A DNA stretch of 64,000 nucleotides from Acidobacteriaceae bacterium (GCA_030041045.1 JASHOQ010000047.1:62001-126000), one strand, 5' to 3'. Positions 7,746 to 16,603 are shown, counted from the first letter of the stretch. A program made the numbers and translations. Notes: a model not told the origin generated them from the letters alone.

Positions 7746-8753
7746 TCAGAGCCCGGCGATGGCCGGACGCAACCGCGTGAGAATCTCGTCCCGCGCGCGT
7801 TCGAGCGGTCCCGGGAGGGTGCAGCCGGCGGCGTTCTCGTGACCGCCGCCGCCCAAGTTCTCCGCAATCGCGGCCACGTTCACTTTGCCTTTGCTGCGCA
7901 GGCTAAGGCGCACCTGTCCACGGGGGAGCTCGCGCAGGAAAACCGCAGCCTCAACGCCGGCAATGCTCAGCGCGAAGTTCACAATGCCTTCGCAGTCTTC
8001 TTCTACGGCCTGGGCGCGGGCCATGTCTTCAAGCGTGATCCACAGCCAGGCCAGGCGGTCTTCGCGCTGAAGATTGTTGAGCGCGGCGCCCAGGAGCACC
8101 ACCTTCGAAGCCGGCACGGAATAATACACGTCCCGCGCCAAGGCGATGGGATCGGCTCCGGCCAGCACCAGCTCCCGCGCCAGCGCAAAAGTGCGTGCGC
8201 TCAGAGCGCCATAGGAAAAGCTTCCGGTGTCGGTCAAGATGGTGGTGTAGAGGCAGGCGGCCATCTGCGGCGTCAGGCGCACGCGGGCAGCCTTGGCCAC
8301 GCGATAGACCAGCTCGCCCACGCTGGCCGCATCGCAGTCGATCCAGTTCAGTTGCGCGTACGGCCGGCCGCTGATGTGGTGATCGATATTGACGAGGAAC
8401 AGGTCCTCCAGGCCCTCGAGCCCGGCACGCTCCAGGCTGTCGCATTCGAGCAGGATGGCCGCGTCGTAGGGGCCGCGTACGCTGGAAACGGTGCGGATCT
8501 TCTCCACACCGGGTAAGCGGCGATAGAGCACCGGAACGCGGTCGGCGGTCACCAGGTCGGCAGTCTTGCCCATCTGCTCGAGCACCATGCCGAGAGCCAG
8601 CATGCTGCCCATCGCGTCGCCATCAGGGCGCGCATGCGAACAGACGAGGAACCGGTTGCCGCTTTCGAGAACTTCAAGAACCAGATTGAGTGGATCAGCT
8701 TCCGCGCCGAAGGCCTTCTCCGGCTCAGCGCGCCTTGCGGCTTCCTTGGTCAT
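7746..8753 (-). CDS. nrnA: DHH-family oligoribonuclease / PAP phosphatase
   Basis: The 335-residue product has the DHH phosphoesterase motifs: CSHARPDGDAMGSM (about 38-51), an Asp in ECDSLERAG, the signature NIDHHISG (about 121-128), and a C-terminal DHHA1 region with GGGGHENAAGC. NrnA-type enzymes degrade nanoRNA to mononucleotides and dephosphorylate pAp. It follows rbfA by 58 bp. The rbfA-nrnA pair is a common conserved arrangement, usually with infB upstream, which is not seen here. Confidence 0.9.
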   Translation of the reverse strand: MTKEAARRAEPEKAFGAEADPLNLVLEVLESGNRFLVCSHARPDGDAMGSMLALGMVLEQMGKTADLVTADRVPVLYRRLPGVEKIRTVSSVRGPYDAAILLECDSLERAGLEGLEDLFLVNIDHHISGRPYAQLNWIDCDAASVGELVYRVAKAARVRLTPQMAACLYTTILTDTGSFSYGALSARTFALARELVLAGADPIALARDVYYSVPASKVVLLGAALNNLQREDRLAWLWITLEDMARAQAVEEDCEGIVNFALSIAGVEAAVFLRELPRGQVRLSLRSKGKVNVAAIAENLGGGGHENAAGCTLPGPLERARDEILTRLRPAIAGL

Positions 8754-8812
8754 GGAGCAAAACGTCCTCCGGACTCATGGCAAGCAGCATCGTGGGGGAG
8801 TAAATCACTGGT

Positions 8813-9304
8813 TCATTTGTGCCCGGCCTGGTGTTGCTGCCGGTTGGGCGGATGAGCGCCCTGGGCCGCAAGTTCGCCTGGCGCGGCGGACTTGGTTGCG
8901 CCGGAAGCGTGCTTGCCTGCCACGGAATCCCTGGCGGGCTTGCGCGAGCGGCTCATCAATTCTTCGATGCGCGCCTGGAAGCGCCCGGAGCGGTCGGGGA
9001 GAAAAGTCAGGTCGGGCACCTGGCGAACGCCCATCCGCTCCTTAAGCTCGTGGCGGATGTAGCCCTTGGCCGCTTCGAGTCCGGCGATGGTGTCGCTCTC
9101 TGCTTTGGCGATATCCTTGGCGCTCGAGTCCACGGCCACATACACCCGCGCCGACTTGCCGCCCGGGTTCAGCGCCACCTCGCTTACGTGACAGAAATCG
9201 ATACGCGGATCGGTGAGCTCGCCCCCGATCATGGCGCCAATCTCCTCCCGCAAGGCCTCGGCCACCCGGTCCTGGTGATGTTTTCGTGCTCTGTGCTCGG
9301 GCAT
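8813..9304 (-). CDS. rbfA: 30S ribosome-binding factor RbfA
   Basis: From ATG 9304, preceded by a textbook AGGAGG, the product has 163 residues. The RbfA KH-like core is clear: an N-terminal HQDRVAEALREEIGAMI helix, LTDPRIDFCHVSEVALNPGGKSARVYVAV, and RHELKERMGVRQVPDLTFLPD. RbfA assists late 16S rRNA processing and 30S maturation and is needed in the cold. The C-terminal ~40 residues are a low-complexity Ala/Gly/His tail beyond the core. The gene is followed closely by nrnA. Confidence 0.9.
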   Translation of the reverse strand: MPEHRARKHHQDRVAEALREEIGAMIGGELTDPRIDFCHVSEVALNPGGKSARVYVAVDSSAKDIAKAESDTIAGLEAAKGYIRHELKERMGVRQVPDLTFLPDRSGRFQARIEELMSRSRKPARDSVAGKHASGATKSAAPGELAAQGAHPPNRQQHQAGHK

Positions 9305-9399
9305 GGGAAGCCTCCTGGGGCCTCGCGGTAAACCCATCAGGATAACAAAGGCGGCACGGGGGCGCCGCGCTCGGTAGTGGATCAGTTTGAGAAAACCTT

Positions 9400-9470
9400 C
9401 CCTCAGGGGCTGAAGCCCGTACTCTTTTTGCGCCGCTCGTGGCCCGGCTAAAGCCGTGCCCTTGTTACAA
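9400..9470. repeat. Bipartite GCTGAAGC palindromic repeat, copy 3
   Basis: GGGGCTGAAGCCCGTA and, after a spacer containing GCCGCTCGTGG, CCCGGCTAAAGCCGTGCCCT followed by TGTTACAA. It lies in the 271-bp gap between rpsA and rbfA, the only feature I see there. Confidence 0.75.
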
Positions 9471-9575
9471 GGCCCCAAGCGATAGATCTCCCCGCAGTCT
9501 GTGAGGGGCGCTGTTTCAAAGCGAGTTCAAGCTGGCCCACTTCTTGAATCCTTTTCTTTTCCCGGGGTGCTGTGC

Positions 9576-11390
9576 TCAGGCCAGCTCCAGGTCGATCGTC
9601 TTTTTCTCGGCGTCCAGCTTGGCGATGCGGAAACTGCGCACCTGGCCCTCGGCCAGCGGCTCAGGCCCGGTCTGTGGCGCAGGGGCATTGCCCTTCCACC
9701 GCGCCTGGAGCAGGGAGCTGAGGCTGCTCAGGTCGGCCTTCGCAGAAGTTTCCGCGCCGGAAGCGGATGGCTGCGCGCCGGCTCCGGCCTTCGGGGGGCG
9801 GCAGGTTCCGCGGATGCCGTCACCGAGCTCCACGTCGATGCTCGACGGCGTGATGGCAACCACGCGGCCTGAAACTGTATCGCCCGGCTTGTGCTCGGCG
9901 ATGTACTCGTCGAGGCCCGTGGGAATGAGCTGCTTGATGGAGAGCTTGATCTGGCGCTTTTCCGCGTCAATGGCGAGAATGAGCGCCTGCACGCGTTGCC
10001 CCACGCGCAGCACCTCGCTGGGATGGTTCAGCCTGCGCCCGGCTGCGACCTCACTGATGTGCACCAGACCCTCAACCCCCTCGGCGATCTCGACAAAGGC
10101 GCCGAAGTTCATCAGCTTGGTTACCGACCCTTCGACCTGCGCGCCCGTCGGATATCTGCGCTGCACTTCGAGCCAGGGATCGGCCAGGGTCTGCTTGAGG
10201 CCGAGGGCGATGCGGCCCGGCTCCGAGTTCGCCGGCGGCTTGAGAGAAAGGATCACCGCTTCCACGCGGTCGCCGGTCTTGAGCAGGTCCGAGGGGTGGC
10301 GCACTTTTTTCGCCCACGACATCTCCGAGATGTGAATCATGCCTTCGAGGCCGGGCTCGAGCTCGACAAAGGCGCCGAAATCTGTCAGCCGTGTAACCGT
10401 TCCCGCAATGCGCGCACCGGGCAGGAAGCGCTCTGCCGCGGTCTCCCACGGCTCCGGCTGGAGTTGCTTGAGGCCCAGCGATATTTTCCCGGTCTCGGAG
10501 TCGACCCTCAGTACCTTCAGCGTCAGCTCCTGGCCCACGCTGAGCACGTCTTCCGGCCGGGCAATGCGGGCGCGGGAAATGTCACTCACGTGCAACAGGC
10601 CATCGATTCCGCGCATTTCGGGCCCGCCAATTTCGACGAAGGCTCCGTAGGGCATCAGGGAGCGCACCGTGCCCGTGACCGTGTCGCCCGGCTTGAGCGC
10701 GGCGCGCCGCATGTTGAGCATGGCGCGAGCCTGCTCTTCGAGCACCACGCGGCGATCGACCACCACGTCTTCGTCGGCCACATCAAGCTTGGTAATGCGA
10801 CAGGAGATCTCGGTGCCGACGAGCGCCTCGAGCTCCGCGGCATCGCGCGCACCGCTGCGCGAGGCAGGCATGAAAGCGCGCACGCCCACGTCTACGCTGA
10901 GGCCGCCTTTCACCGCCGCGGTCACGGTGCCGGCCACCGGCGTCTTTTCGGCAAAGGCGCGCTCGAGCGCCGTCCAGTCGCGCGGCTGGGCCACGCGGAA
11001 GCGCGAAAGCTGGTAATAGCCTTCCTGGTTGCGTCCCCGGATGGAAACCGGAAAGATGTCGCCGCGCTTCACGCCTTCGGCATTGTTCTCAAAGGCGGTG
11101 CGCGGCAGCACCCCTTCCATTTTGTAACCGATGTCGAGAATCACCTGCTCGACGTCAAGCGAAACTACCGTGCCTTCGAGTTGCCGGGCGGCGGATTGAT
11201 GCTGAGACGCGCGGTGCGTGTGTGTGCGCTCGAATTCGCGCAGCACGTCGGCGAAGGATTCGCCGGTCTCCGCGCGTTCTTCGGCGGCCGTCGCGCCTTC
11301 AACGGAGACCGGCGTGTTCAATTTGTTTTCGCCGCCGTTCCGGTTGTTCGACTCGCGAGTGGTTTCGTCGGTCATGGCGCCTGAATTCAT
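9576..11390 (-). CDS. rpsA: 30S ribosomal protein S1
   Basis: The ~604-residue product is built from six S1/OB-fold repeats. Successive units start near LEGTVVSLDVEQ, VAGTVTAAVKGG, VTGTVRSLMPYGAFVEI, IAGTVTRLTDFGAFVEL, VEGSVTKLMNFGAFVEI and VSGRVVAITPSSIDVEL. The middle four have the canonical GxxxHISE/HVSD strands. S1 brings mRNA to the 30S subunit. The last OB fold is split by a ~50-residue Ala/Ser/Pro-rich insert before the final RSFRIAKLDAEKKTIDLELA strands, something I associate with Acidobacteria S1. The start is uncertain between ATG 11390 and ATG 11375. Confidence 0.85.
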   Translation of the reverse strand: MNSGAMTDETTRESNNRNGGENKLNTPVSVEGATAAEERAETGESFADVLREFERTHTHRASQHQSAARQLEGTVVSLDVEQVILDIGYKMEGVLPRTAFENNAEGVKRGDIFPVSIRGRNQEGYYQLSRFRVAQPRDWTALERAFAEKTPVAGTVTAAVKGGLSVDVGVRAFMPASRSGARDAAELEALVGTEISCRITKLDVADEDVVVDRRVVLEEQARAMLNMRRAALKPGDTVTGTVRSLMPYGAFVEIGGPEMRGIDGLLHVSDISRARIARPEDVLSVGQELTLKVLRVDSETGKISLGLKQLQPEPWETAAERFLPGARIAGTVTRLTDFGAFVELEPGLEGMIHISEMSWAKKVRHPSDLLKTGDRVEAVILSLKPPANSEPGRIALGLKQTLADPWLEVQRRYPTGAQVEGSVTKLMNFGAFVEIAEGVEGLVHISEVAAGRRLNHPSEVLRVGQRVQALILAIDAEKRQIKLSIKQLIPTGLDEYIAEHKPGDTVSGRVVAITPSSIDVELGDGIRGTCRPPKAGAGAQPSASGAETSAKADLSSLSSLLQARWKGNAPAPQTGPEPLAEGQVRSFRIAKLDAEKKTIDLELA

Positions 11391-11468
11391 TTTCCCACGC
11401 GCAGGCGCAGCGCATCGCGCGCGGTGCATCTCTGCGCGGATGCAACGCGGCCGGGCGCGCCAACCGAC

Positions 11469-11861
11469 TTATTCCTCCACAAACGCCTTGAGCCGCGCAA
11501 GCGCGCTGTCCCACTGCTGCGAGACAAAGTGCAGATACTGTTCCAGATCCTTGAACGGCTGGGGATGGAGCTCGAAGCGGCTCTCGCGCCCCGCGCGCAC
11601 GCTGCGCACCAGCCCGGCGTGCTCCAGCACGCGCAGGTGCTTGGTGATGGCCTGCCGCGTGAGCCGCGAGCCGCGCGTGAGGCGGGCGATCGACTCCGGC
11701 TGCCCGCGCGCAAGCCGCGCAATGAGCTGGAGCCGCATCTCGTCGCCCAGGGCGGCAAATACCAGCGCGTGTGCCGGGGTGCGATTCGGAGCGAGGGGCA
11801 ATGTCCCGGATCGGGCGCGCTCTGGAGCGCGCCCGGGCGAGCGCCTACGGTTTCTCGGCAA
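11469..11861 (-). CDS. ArsR-family transcriptional regulator
   Basis: This is a winged-helix protein. The FAALGDEMRLQLIARLARG helix pair, the recognition helix SRLTRQAITKHLRVLEHAGLV and the wing RAGRESRFELHP are plain. The C-terminal PFKDLEQYLHFVSQQWDSALARLKAFVEE helix is typical of the ArsR subgroup paired with SRPBCC (AHSA1) proteins. No metal-binding cysteine motif is present, so it is unlikely to be a metal sensor. The frame opens at TTG 11861, overlapping the upstream gene by 17 bp; a TTG at 11801 is a plausible shorter start. It probably represses the promoter at 12315-12371. Confidence 0.85.
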   Translation of the reverse strand: MPRNRRRSPGRAPERARSGTLPLAPNRTPAHALVFAALGDEMRLQLIARLARGQPESIARLTRGSRLTRQAITKHLRVLEHAGLVRSVRAGRESRFELHPQPFKDLEQYLHFVSQQWDSALARLKAFVEE

Positions 11862-12312
11862 GATAGCCCTCGATGTTCTTCATCTGCTGCGCCCAGCCGC
11901 CGTCGTTGGCGCGGAAATTCCGTTCGCGGCGGTCGTCGGGCAGCGCGGCAAAGCCGGATTCGGTCACCGTGAGCCGCGTGCCCCCGGGGCTGGGCTCGAG
12001 GCGAAACTCGACCAGCGTGGTCGGCTCCCTGGAGTAATCCATGGGGTAGAACTCCTTGTCGTGGGAGATCGGCTGCGCCCAGCGGTAGGCAAAAAGCCGC
12101 TCCGGCTCCATGCGCACAATGTGCGCCTCCCAGTTCATGTACTCGTAGCCGGGATGCGTGATCTGGCCACGCGAAACCTGGCCGACCGCGAACGGCCCTT
12201 CGAGCTTCACGTGAAACCATTCGCCGAACTCGCGCCAGTCCGTGAGCGCGCGCCAGACCCGCGCGACGGGCGCGTTGAGCTCGATACTTTTGACGATTCT
12301 GTCTTCAGTCAT
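11845..12312 (-). CDS. SRPBCC (AHSA1-like) domain protein
   Basis: The 155-residue product has the START/Bet v1-like fold of AHSA1 proteins. Its motifs are the N-terminal IELNAPVARVWRALTDWREFGEWF, the central EFYPMDYSREPTTLVEFRLEP strands, GGTRLTVTESGF, and the C-terminal GWAQQMKNIEGYLAE helix. Members bind small hydrophobic ligands; the ligand here is unknown. It starts at ATG 12312, three bases from an operator dyad, and overlaps the ArsR gene downstream. The two are cotranscribed and very likely autoregulated. Confidence 0.85.
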   Translation of the reverse strand: MTEDRIVKSIELNAPVARVWRALTDWREFGEWFHVKLEGPFAVGQVSRGQITHPGYEYMNWEAHIVRMEPERLFAYRWAQPISHDKEFYPMDYSREPTTLVEFRLEPSPGGTRLTVTESGFAALPDDRRERNFRANDGGWAQQMKNIEGYLAEKP

Positions 12313-12314
12313 AG

Positions 12315-12371
12315 GCAACCTCTGGGTTGCATATTAACCCGGGCGAGGAGAAAATGCAACCAGAAGGTTGC
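12315..12371 (-). promoter_or_regulatory. Promoter with two operator dyads for SRPBCC-arsR
   Basis: Reading the minus strand, a -35 element TTGCAT (12354-12359) and a -10 element TAATAT (12331-12336) are exactly 17 bp apart. Two 16-bp dyads of the form GCAACC-N4-GGTTGC overlap the promoter: 12356-12371 covers the -35 and 12315-12330 lies immediately downstream of the -10, ending three bases before the ATG. This layout fits repression by a dimeric winged-helix regulator, most simply the ArsR protein encoded in the operon. The binding itself is inferred. Confidence 0.75.
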
Positions 12372-12433
12372 GTATTTACCAAACCGCGCCGAACCTTGGC
12401 GGCTCGAGGGTAGCGGGCGGTGAGAGGGCTAGG

Positions 12434-12586
12434 GCATTTTCTGAGTTACTGTGTCCTCTTCGTTCCTTCGCAAGGTCGCCGCTCCCTGTTGGTCCCACCC
12501 CAGCAAGCGAGGAGCGCTTGCCGGGGCCCCGGTTGGTCGCGTCGACTCTGCTTTCCGTCTTCGGGATATAGCTACTCAGAAAATGC
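12434..12586. mobile_element. MITE-like element, subfamily A copy 1
   Basis: The element is bounded by imperfect inverted repeats GCATTTTCTGAGTTACTGTG and (inverted) GCATTTTCTGAGTAGCTATA. It is 153 bp and aligns with the 109-bp copy at 18493-18601, apart from an extra 44 bp that ends in a second copy of TTGGTC. It has no coding capacity. It fills the stretch between the SRPBCC promoter and the tRNA; nothing else is seen from 12587 to 12700. Confidence 0.75.
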
Positions 12587-12700
12587 TTTAATGCCGTCAC
12601 GGCCGCGCGCCGCGCCTGCGGTGCTGCGAAGGAGCGCGACGAGGTTCAGCGTATTCTTGCGGAAACCACAGACGCAATCTCTGCGTTATGCTGAAGGAGC

Positions 12701-12777
12701 GCGCCCGTAGCTCAGCTGGATAGAGCGAATGCCTCCGGAGCATTAGGTCGGGAGTTCGAATCTCTCCGGGCGCACCA
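12701..12777 (+). tRNA. tRNA-Arg (anticodon CCG)
   Basis: The cloverleaf folds by eye. The acceptor GCGCCCG pairs with CGGGCGC, the D arm is GCTC/GAGC, and the anticodon stem AATGC/GCATT holds loop CTCCGGA, giving anticodon CCG (Arg, CGG codons). The T arm GGGAG/CTCTC holds loop TTCGAAT. The discriminator base A and CCA are encoded at 12774-12777. The complement of this tRNA creates a false protein frame on the minus strand. Confidence 0.95.
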
Positions 12778-13251
12778 TCGCCTTGGAATGTTCGCGTACC
12801 GCCCGGGATGTCATCACGAATCTGCCAGAGGCAAGGATGCAAAACGAGTCTCGCCCGGCACATTCCTTTCTGTTCGCCAGACCGCGGCCGTGTTTTGGCG
12901 GTTTCGGAACGAAACATCCCGTATCCGGCGTGGCCAATTCGGTGTATGTCTACATCTTTCGGGGTATTTACGGCAGTTTTCGGTAGTTTCCGGGTAATCA
13001 ATTGTGCAAACATTAGTAACCTCCATCGTTCAGCCGGACGACTCTCGACTCGCTCAAGTCCCGGCAATGAATCGGCAGCTTTCCCCCGGCTCGCCGGTCG
13101 CGTTGCAAGCGCGGCCACCCTGCCCGAGAAAAGCACAACCTCTCGCAGACGGTCAGAAGACAGCATGGGAAATGAACATTCCACTCGGCTTAGGAGAGCG
13201 ATGAAGAACTTCCACGAATATTGCAAGGGTGTGGGTGAAGGACCTGGAATC
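12778..13251. other. Intergenic region after tRNA-Arg
   Basis: No convincing gene lies in this 474-bp stretch. It is less GC-rich near 12930-13020. I looked for an integrase, a repeated tRNA 3' end or other attachment-site signs and found none. It presumably carries the promoter of the barrel protein gene that follows, but no clear -35/-10 pair can be assigned. Confidence 0.5.
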
Positions 13252-13809
13252 ATGAGTTTGACGCGGTCCCGACTTTTGAGGGCTCTCGCAGGGGCAGTGG
13301 TGGCGGCATGCCTCGGAGCGCCGGGCATGGCGCGCGCGCAGGTGCTGCCTTCGGCCATGGCGGGCGGATTCAGGCTGTCCGCGGGAGCCGCCGCGTCCGG
13401 CTCGTACCTACAGTATGGGCAAAGGGACCTCGGCGGCGTTGCGGCCTTCGTCGACGCGGAGACGCATCACCGGCTCGGCATCGAAGGGGAAGGCCGCTGG
13501 CTCGAGTTCAATCAGACCGAACAGGTTCACGTCGAGACCTATTCGGTCGGCCTGCGCTACCACATGAATTTCGGCCGTTTCCAGCCCTATGCCAAGGGCC
13601 TTATCGGCTTCGGCGACTTCAACTTTCCCTTCGGCTACGCCCACGGGCGCTACCTGGTGGTGACGGGCGGAGGTGGAATGGACTACCGCTGGACCGACCG
13701 GATTCATTTCCGTCTCCCGGACGTGGAGTACCAAGACTGGCCGCAGTTCACGTTCGGCGCCATGAGTTCCGTGAGTGTGAGCGCGGGCGTGAAGGTGGGA
13801 ATCTTCTGA
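13252..13809 (+). CDS. Outer-membrane beta-barrel protein
   Basis: From ATG 13252 (AAGGA nine bases upstream) the product has 185 residues. A signal peptide runs to about residue 30, with cleavage near GMARAQ. The rest alternates short amphipathic strands with Gly/aromatic turns (SVGLRYHMNFGRFQPYAKGL, FGDFNFPFGYAHGRYLVVTG) and ends in VSVSAGVKVGIF with a C-terminal Phe, the mark of a barrel inserted by BamA. It resembles small OmpA/OmpW-like eight-stranded barrels. Cargo or role unknown. A further ATG at 13201 would only add a non-signal leader. Confidence 0.7.
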   Translation: MSLTRSRLLRALAGAVVAACLGAPGMARAQVLPSAMAGGFRLSAGAAASGSYLQYGQRDLGGVAAFVDAETHHRLGIEGEGRWLEFNQTEQVHVETYSVGLRYHMNFGRFQPYAKGLIGFGDFNFPFGYAHGRYLVVTGGGGMDYRWTDRIHFRLPDVEYQDWPQFTFGAMSSVSVSAGVKVGIF

Positions 13810-13873
13810 CCCGAAGGGAGCGGAACCCCCGCTCCCGTCTGCATTGTTCTGATTCTGCCGGACCACAAGCGCC

Positions 13874-16603
13874 CTACGGTTGCGGGCTGGTCTGCCCGGG
13901 ATTGGCCGCCCCGCCGGACCGCGGAGACTTCGCGGGCACAGCGGGCTGGCCGGCGGCCTGCGGCGAAGCCGCGGGCGGGGTTGCCGGAGCGCTGCCCGGC
14001 GCCGATGAGGGTGGGTACGCCGGAGGAGGAGGAGGCGGGCTCTGGCCTGCCGGTGCAGCTGGACTTGCCGGGGTGGTCGATCCTCCAGACCCAGCCCTAC
14101 CCGGCTCCGCTCCCGATGCCGGCGCAGACTGCGCACCCTGGGCCTTCGCGGTTGAGGCCTCCGTCGAGGCCAATACGATGGGCGTCACCGCCATGGTGAG
14201 GGTCTGCACGGTGGCCGGATCGTCGCGCAACTTCAGGTACAGAATCCCGCCGCCAGTGGGGTGGGGAACGATGAGCTGCGTGCCGGTAAAGTCGGGGGGC
14301 ACGTCGATGGGGTCAGAAAAGTCCGCCGTGGCCGACATCGCATCGGCCAGAAACAGGTTGTCCCCATCCAGCAGGCAGGGTTTGCTCAGGGAACGGGGGC
14401 AGCGCAGCTCGCGGAAAGCCGGCGTCCGCACCAGGGTTCCCAATTGCAGCCAATCGCTGGCGGCGCCATCGGCCGCAATCGCCCGCACCCGGATGGGCCC
14501 AAACCCCGACGAGCCGAACCGCGCCAGCGGATCGAGGTTGACCACCGCGGTCCGCGCATCCTCAAGCATCAGGCTGCCGTCAGAAAGCCCGAGAAGGGTG
14601 TGAAAGCTCGAGTCGGCGGCGGCCACTTCCACCTTTTCGTCGCGCGGAAACTCGTCGGGCAGGCTCGACTTGAGAAAGAACACCAGCTTTTCGTTGACGG
14701 GCAGGTCCTCAGAGCTGCTGAACTCGACCTGCGAGGACCCGCCTGCGGCCGTTTCCTGCACGCCTTTGCTCAGCAGCGTAATCTCCGGCCGCGGCGGATT
14801 CACGATCACAGGCGCCTTCAACACGCGGCCGTCTTTCAGTTCCACGCGCGCCGTGTAGTCCTTCCCCGGAGCGAGTCCAGCGGTCGGCTCGCCCGCATTC
14901 ATCAACAGTTGATCCATATCGTCGGCACGCCCGAGCGTGGACGGCGTGAAACTGATCTTGCCGATGCTGGCCCCGGCCACTTCATCCAGCCGCGTCCCTT
15001 CGAGGGAGGCGATCTTGTCGCCGGCCGAGAGGGTGAGCTTGTTCAGGGACGCGGCCACCCCGTAGGCCATCATCTTCAGCTCATCGGGGCGGGGAAGGCC
15101 ATACTGGAAAATCGCCACTTTGACTGGCCCCGGAGCCGCTTCCTTGAGCGGAACGGAGACCTCCAGCAGATCGGGCTTGGGCGATTTCCAGGTAAGGCTG
15201 TCCTCTCCGCCTTCCCCGGCGAGTTTCTCCACTTTGTCCACGCAGAGCGAGCTTTCACCGGCAAAGTGCAGCGTGTCGTCGCGGCCTACAACGAGCGCGG
15301 AGTCGTCGGTGGGCGCAAGCTTCCACCGGTCCGCTTCCGCGGCGACCAGGTGAAACTCCGGACCCCTCCAGTCGTCGAACCCCCATTTGCCCTCGACCAC
15401 GGCGTTGAACGCGCCGCCAGGCAAGAAGGGCACCTTGGACTCGAGCACCAGCCCGCCCGCGCCGGCTTCGGCTCTTACCGGCAGGTCAAAGGGCGCCACT
15501 TTCTGCCCTTCGGCCGGCTCGAGGTGCAGCCTGAGATCGTGGGCCAGTTCCGTGGCAAAGATGAGCGGACCTCCCTCGGCGGGCAGCACCAGCGTGGGGC
15601 TGTAAGCGCAGAAGCTGTCTGCCAGGCTTTCCGGATGCAGCGGCTCCGGCCGCGCCGGCCCGAGCGGCGGCAGGGCAACCACGACCACCGATTTGGGGTT
15701 GCGGAATGAGGGGGGCATGTTCAGGCGCAGGTTCAGCGTATCGGCCGTGGGCAGGGCAAGGGCCGGAATGTACTGGAAGTGGGCGGTGTGCAGGGAGGAA
15801 AGAATGCGGGCGGTATCGACAACCGCGCCGACGTAGGGACTGTAAAGCCCTCCGCCGGCCATGCTCGAGTAGCTGAGCTGGTTCATCAGGTCCGCCGTGG
15901 ATCCGCTGGTCAGCTGATCCACCAGCGTCTGCGCGTTGGCGTCATCCAGCACCAGCCCCTCCGAGTTCTGCGAAAGGCAGGTGGCCTGCTGGTCGACGGG
16001 ACGGTTGAAGCAGTCCTGGTTGATCTTGATTCCGAGGCTGCGCGCGGCCAGCTCGGCCCGGTCCTTGAGCGATTTGGGGTCGGTCTGTGAGGTCACCCTG
16101 ACGTCCGACAGATAGGCCTCGAGCCGCATCCGCTCCCAGCTGGCAGCCTGCAGATCCTGGGCCGCGCGGACGAAGGCTCCCGGACGGGCACGCACGGCGC
16201 TACGCAGCGTATTGAAGTCTCCTCCGGTCTCCGGAGCGAGGAAGATCAGGGCTTGCTCGGCCTCATCGGGAACGGTAACGAAGACGCCTTCCTCGCTCGC
16301 TTCCCGGGTCCAGGTCTCCACGCGCGTGAACCACTCGGGCGGGGGCGGATTGGTGGATCCGCGCAGAAACGCGACCACCAGCACGAAATGCTCCGACTGG
16401 GTTGGAGGCAGGTCGGGATGAATCCAGAGGCGGTCCCCGGGCAGCAGGTTGGGCGCCTCGGAGATGGGAAGAGTGACGTTTCCGCGCTTGACGTGCACGT
16501 CAACTTTGGGCCCGGAGAGGTCGAATACCGGGCCGTCCACGGAGAACCCGGCTGAAGCAAAGCAAAAGACCAGAGAGAGCAGATACGGCAGGCAACGACG
16601 CAT
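13874..16603 (-). CDS. Large secreted protein, unknown function, Pro-rich tail
   Basis: The 909-residue product begins with a Sec signal peptide (MRRCLPYLLSLVFCFASAGF). The mature part is mainly beta, with repeated statements of the form F-SPSTLGRADD and AGASIGKISF that look like Ig-like or carbohydrate-binding modules. The last ~90 residues are a Pro/Ala/Ser/Gly linker including a run of prolines (PPPPPPAYPP). Two cysteine pairs (DCF..TCL near 200 and RCP..PCL near 755) may form disulfides. No catalytic motif is recognised. It is convergent with the barrel gene and stands alone. I cannot assign a family. Confidence 0.7.
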   Translation of the reverse strand: MRRCLPYLLSLVFCFASAGFSVDGPVFDLSGPKVDVHVKRGNVTLPISEAPNLLPGDRLWIHPDLPPTQSEHFVLVVAFLRGSTNPPPPEWFTRVETWTREASEEGVFVTVPDEAEQALIFLAPETGGDFNTLRSAVRARPGAFVRAAQDLQAASWERMRLEAYLSDVRVTSQTDPKSLKDRAELAARSLGIKINQDCFNRPVDQQATCLSQNSEGLVLDDANAQTLVDQLTSGSTADLMNQLSYSSMAGGGLYSPYVGAVVDTARILSSLHTAHFQYIPALALPTADTLNLRLNMPPSFRNPKSVVVVALPPLGPARPEPLHPESLADSFCAYSPTLVLPAEGGPLIFATELAHDLRLHLEPAEGQKVAPFDLPVRAEAGAGGLVLESKVPFLPGGAFNAVVEGKWGFDDWRGPEFHLVAAEADRWKLAPTDDSALVVGRDDTLHFAGESSLCVDKVEKLAGEGGEDSLTWKSPKPDLLEVSVPLKEAAPGPVKVAIFQYGLPRPDELKMMAYGVAASLNKLTLSAGDKIASLEGTRLDEVAGASIGKISFTPSTLGRADDMDQLLMNAGEPTAGLAPGKDYTARVELKDGRVLKAPVIVNPPRPEITLLSKGVQETAAGGSSQVEFSSSEDLPVNEKLVFFLKSSLPDEFPRDEKVEVAAADSSFHTLLGLSDGSLMLEDARTAVVNLDPLARFGSSGFGPIRVRAIAADGAASDWLQLGTLVRTPAFRELRCPRSLSKPCLLDGDNLFLADAMSATADFSDPIDVPPDFTGTQLIVPHPTGGGILYLKLRDDPATVQTLTMAVTPIVLASTEASTAKAQGAQSAPASGAEPGRAGSGGSTTPASPAAPAGQSPPPPPPAYPPSSAPGSAPATPPAASPQAAGQPAVPAKSPRSGGAANPGQTSPQP

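Noticed and set aside
9891..11384. 497-residue plus-strand frame opposite rpsA
   Set aside because: Composition (many His, Arg, Gly) is typical of antisense frames in GC-rich DNA, and the opposite strand encodes S1.
12778..13251. Integration site or genomic-island edge next to tRNA-Arg
   Set aside because: No integrase, no repeated tRNA 3' end and no shift in gene style downstream.
12597..13358. Long minus-strand frame across the tRNA-Arg, containing GAPGEIRTPDLMLRR
   Set aside because: The GEIRTPDLM-type peptide is the well-known false translation of a tRNA complement; the frame has no other protein-like features.
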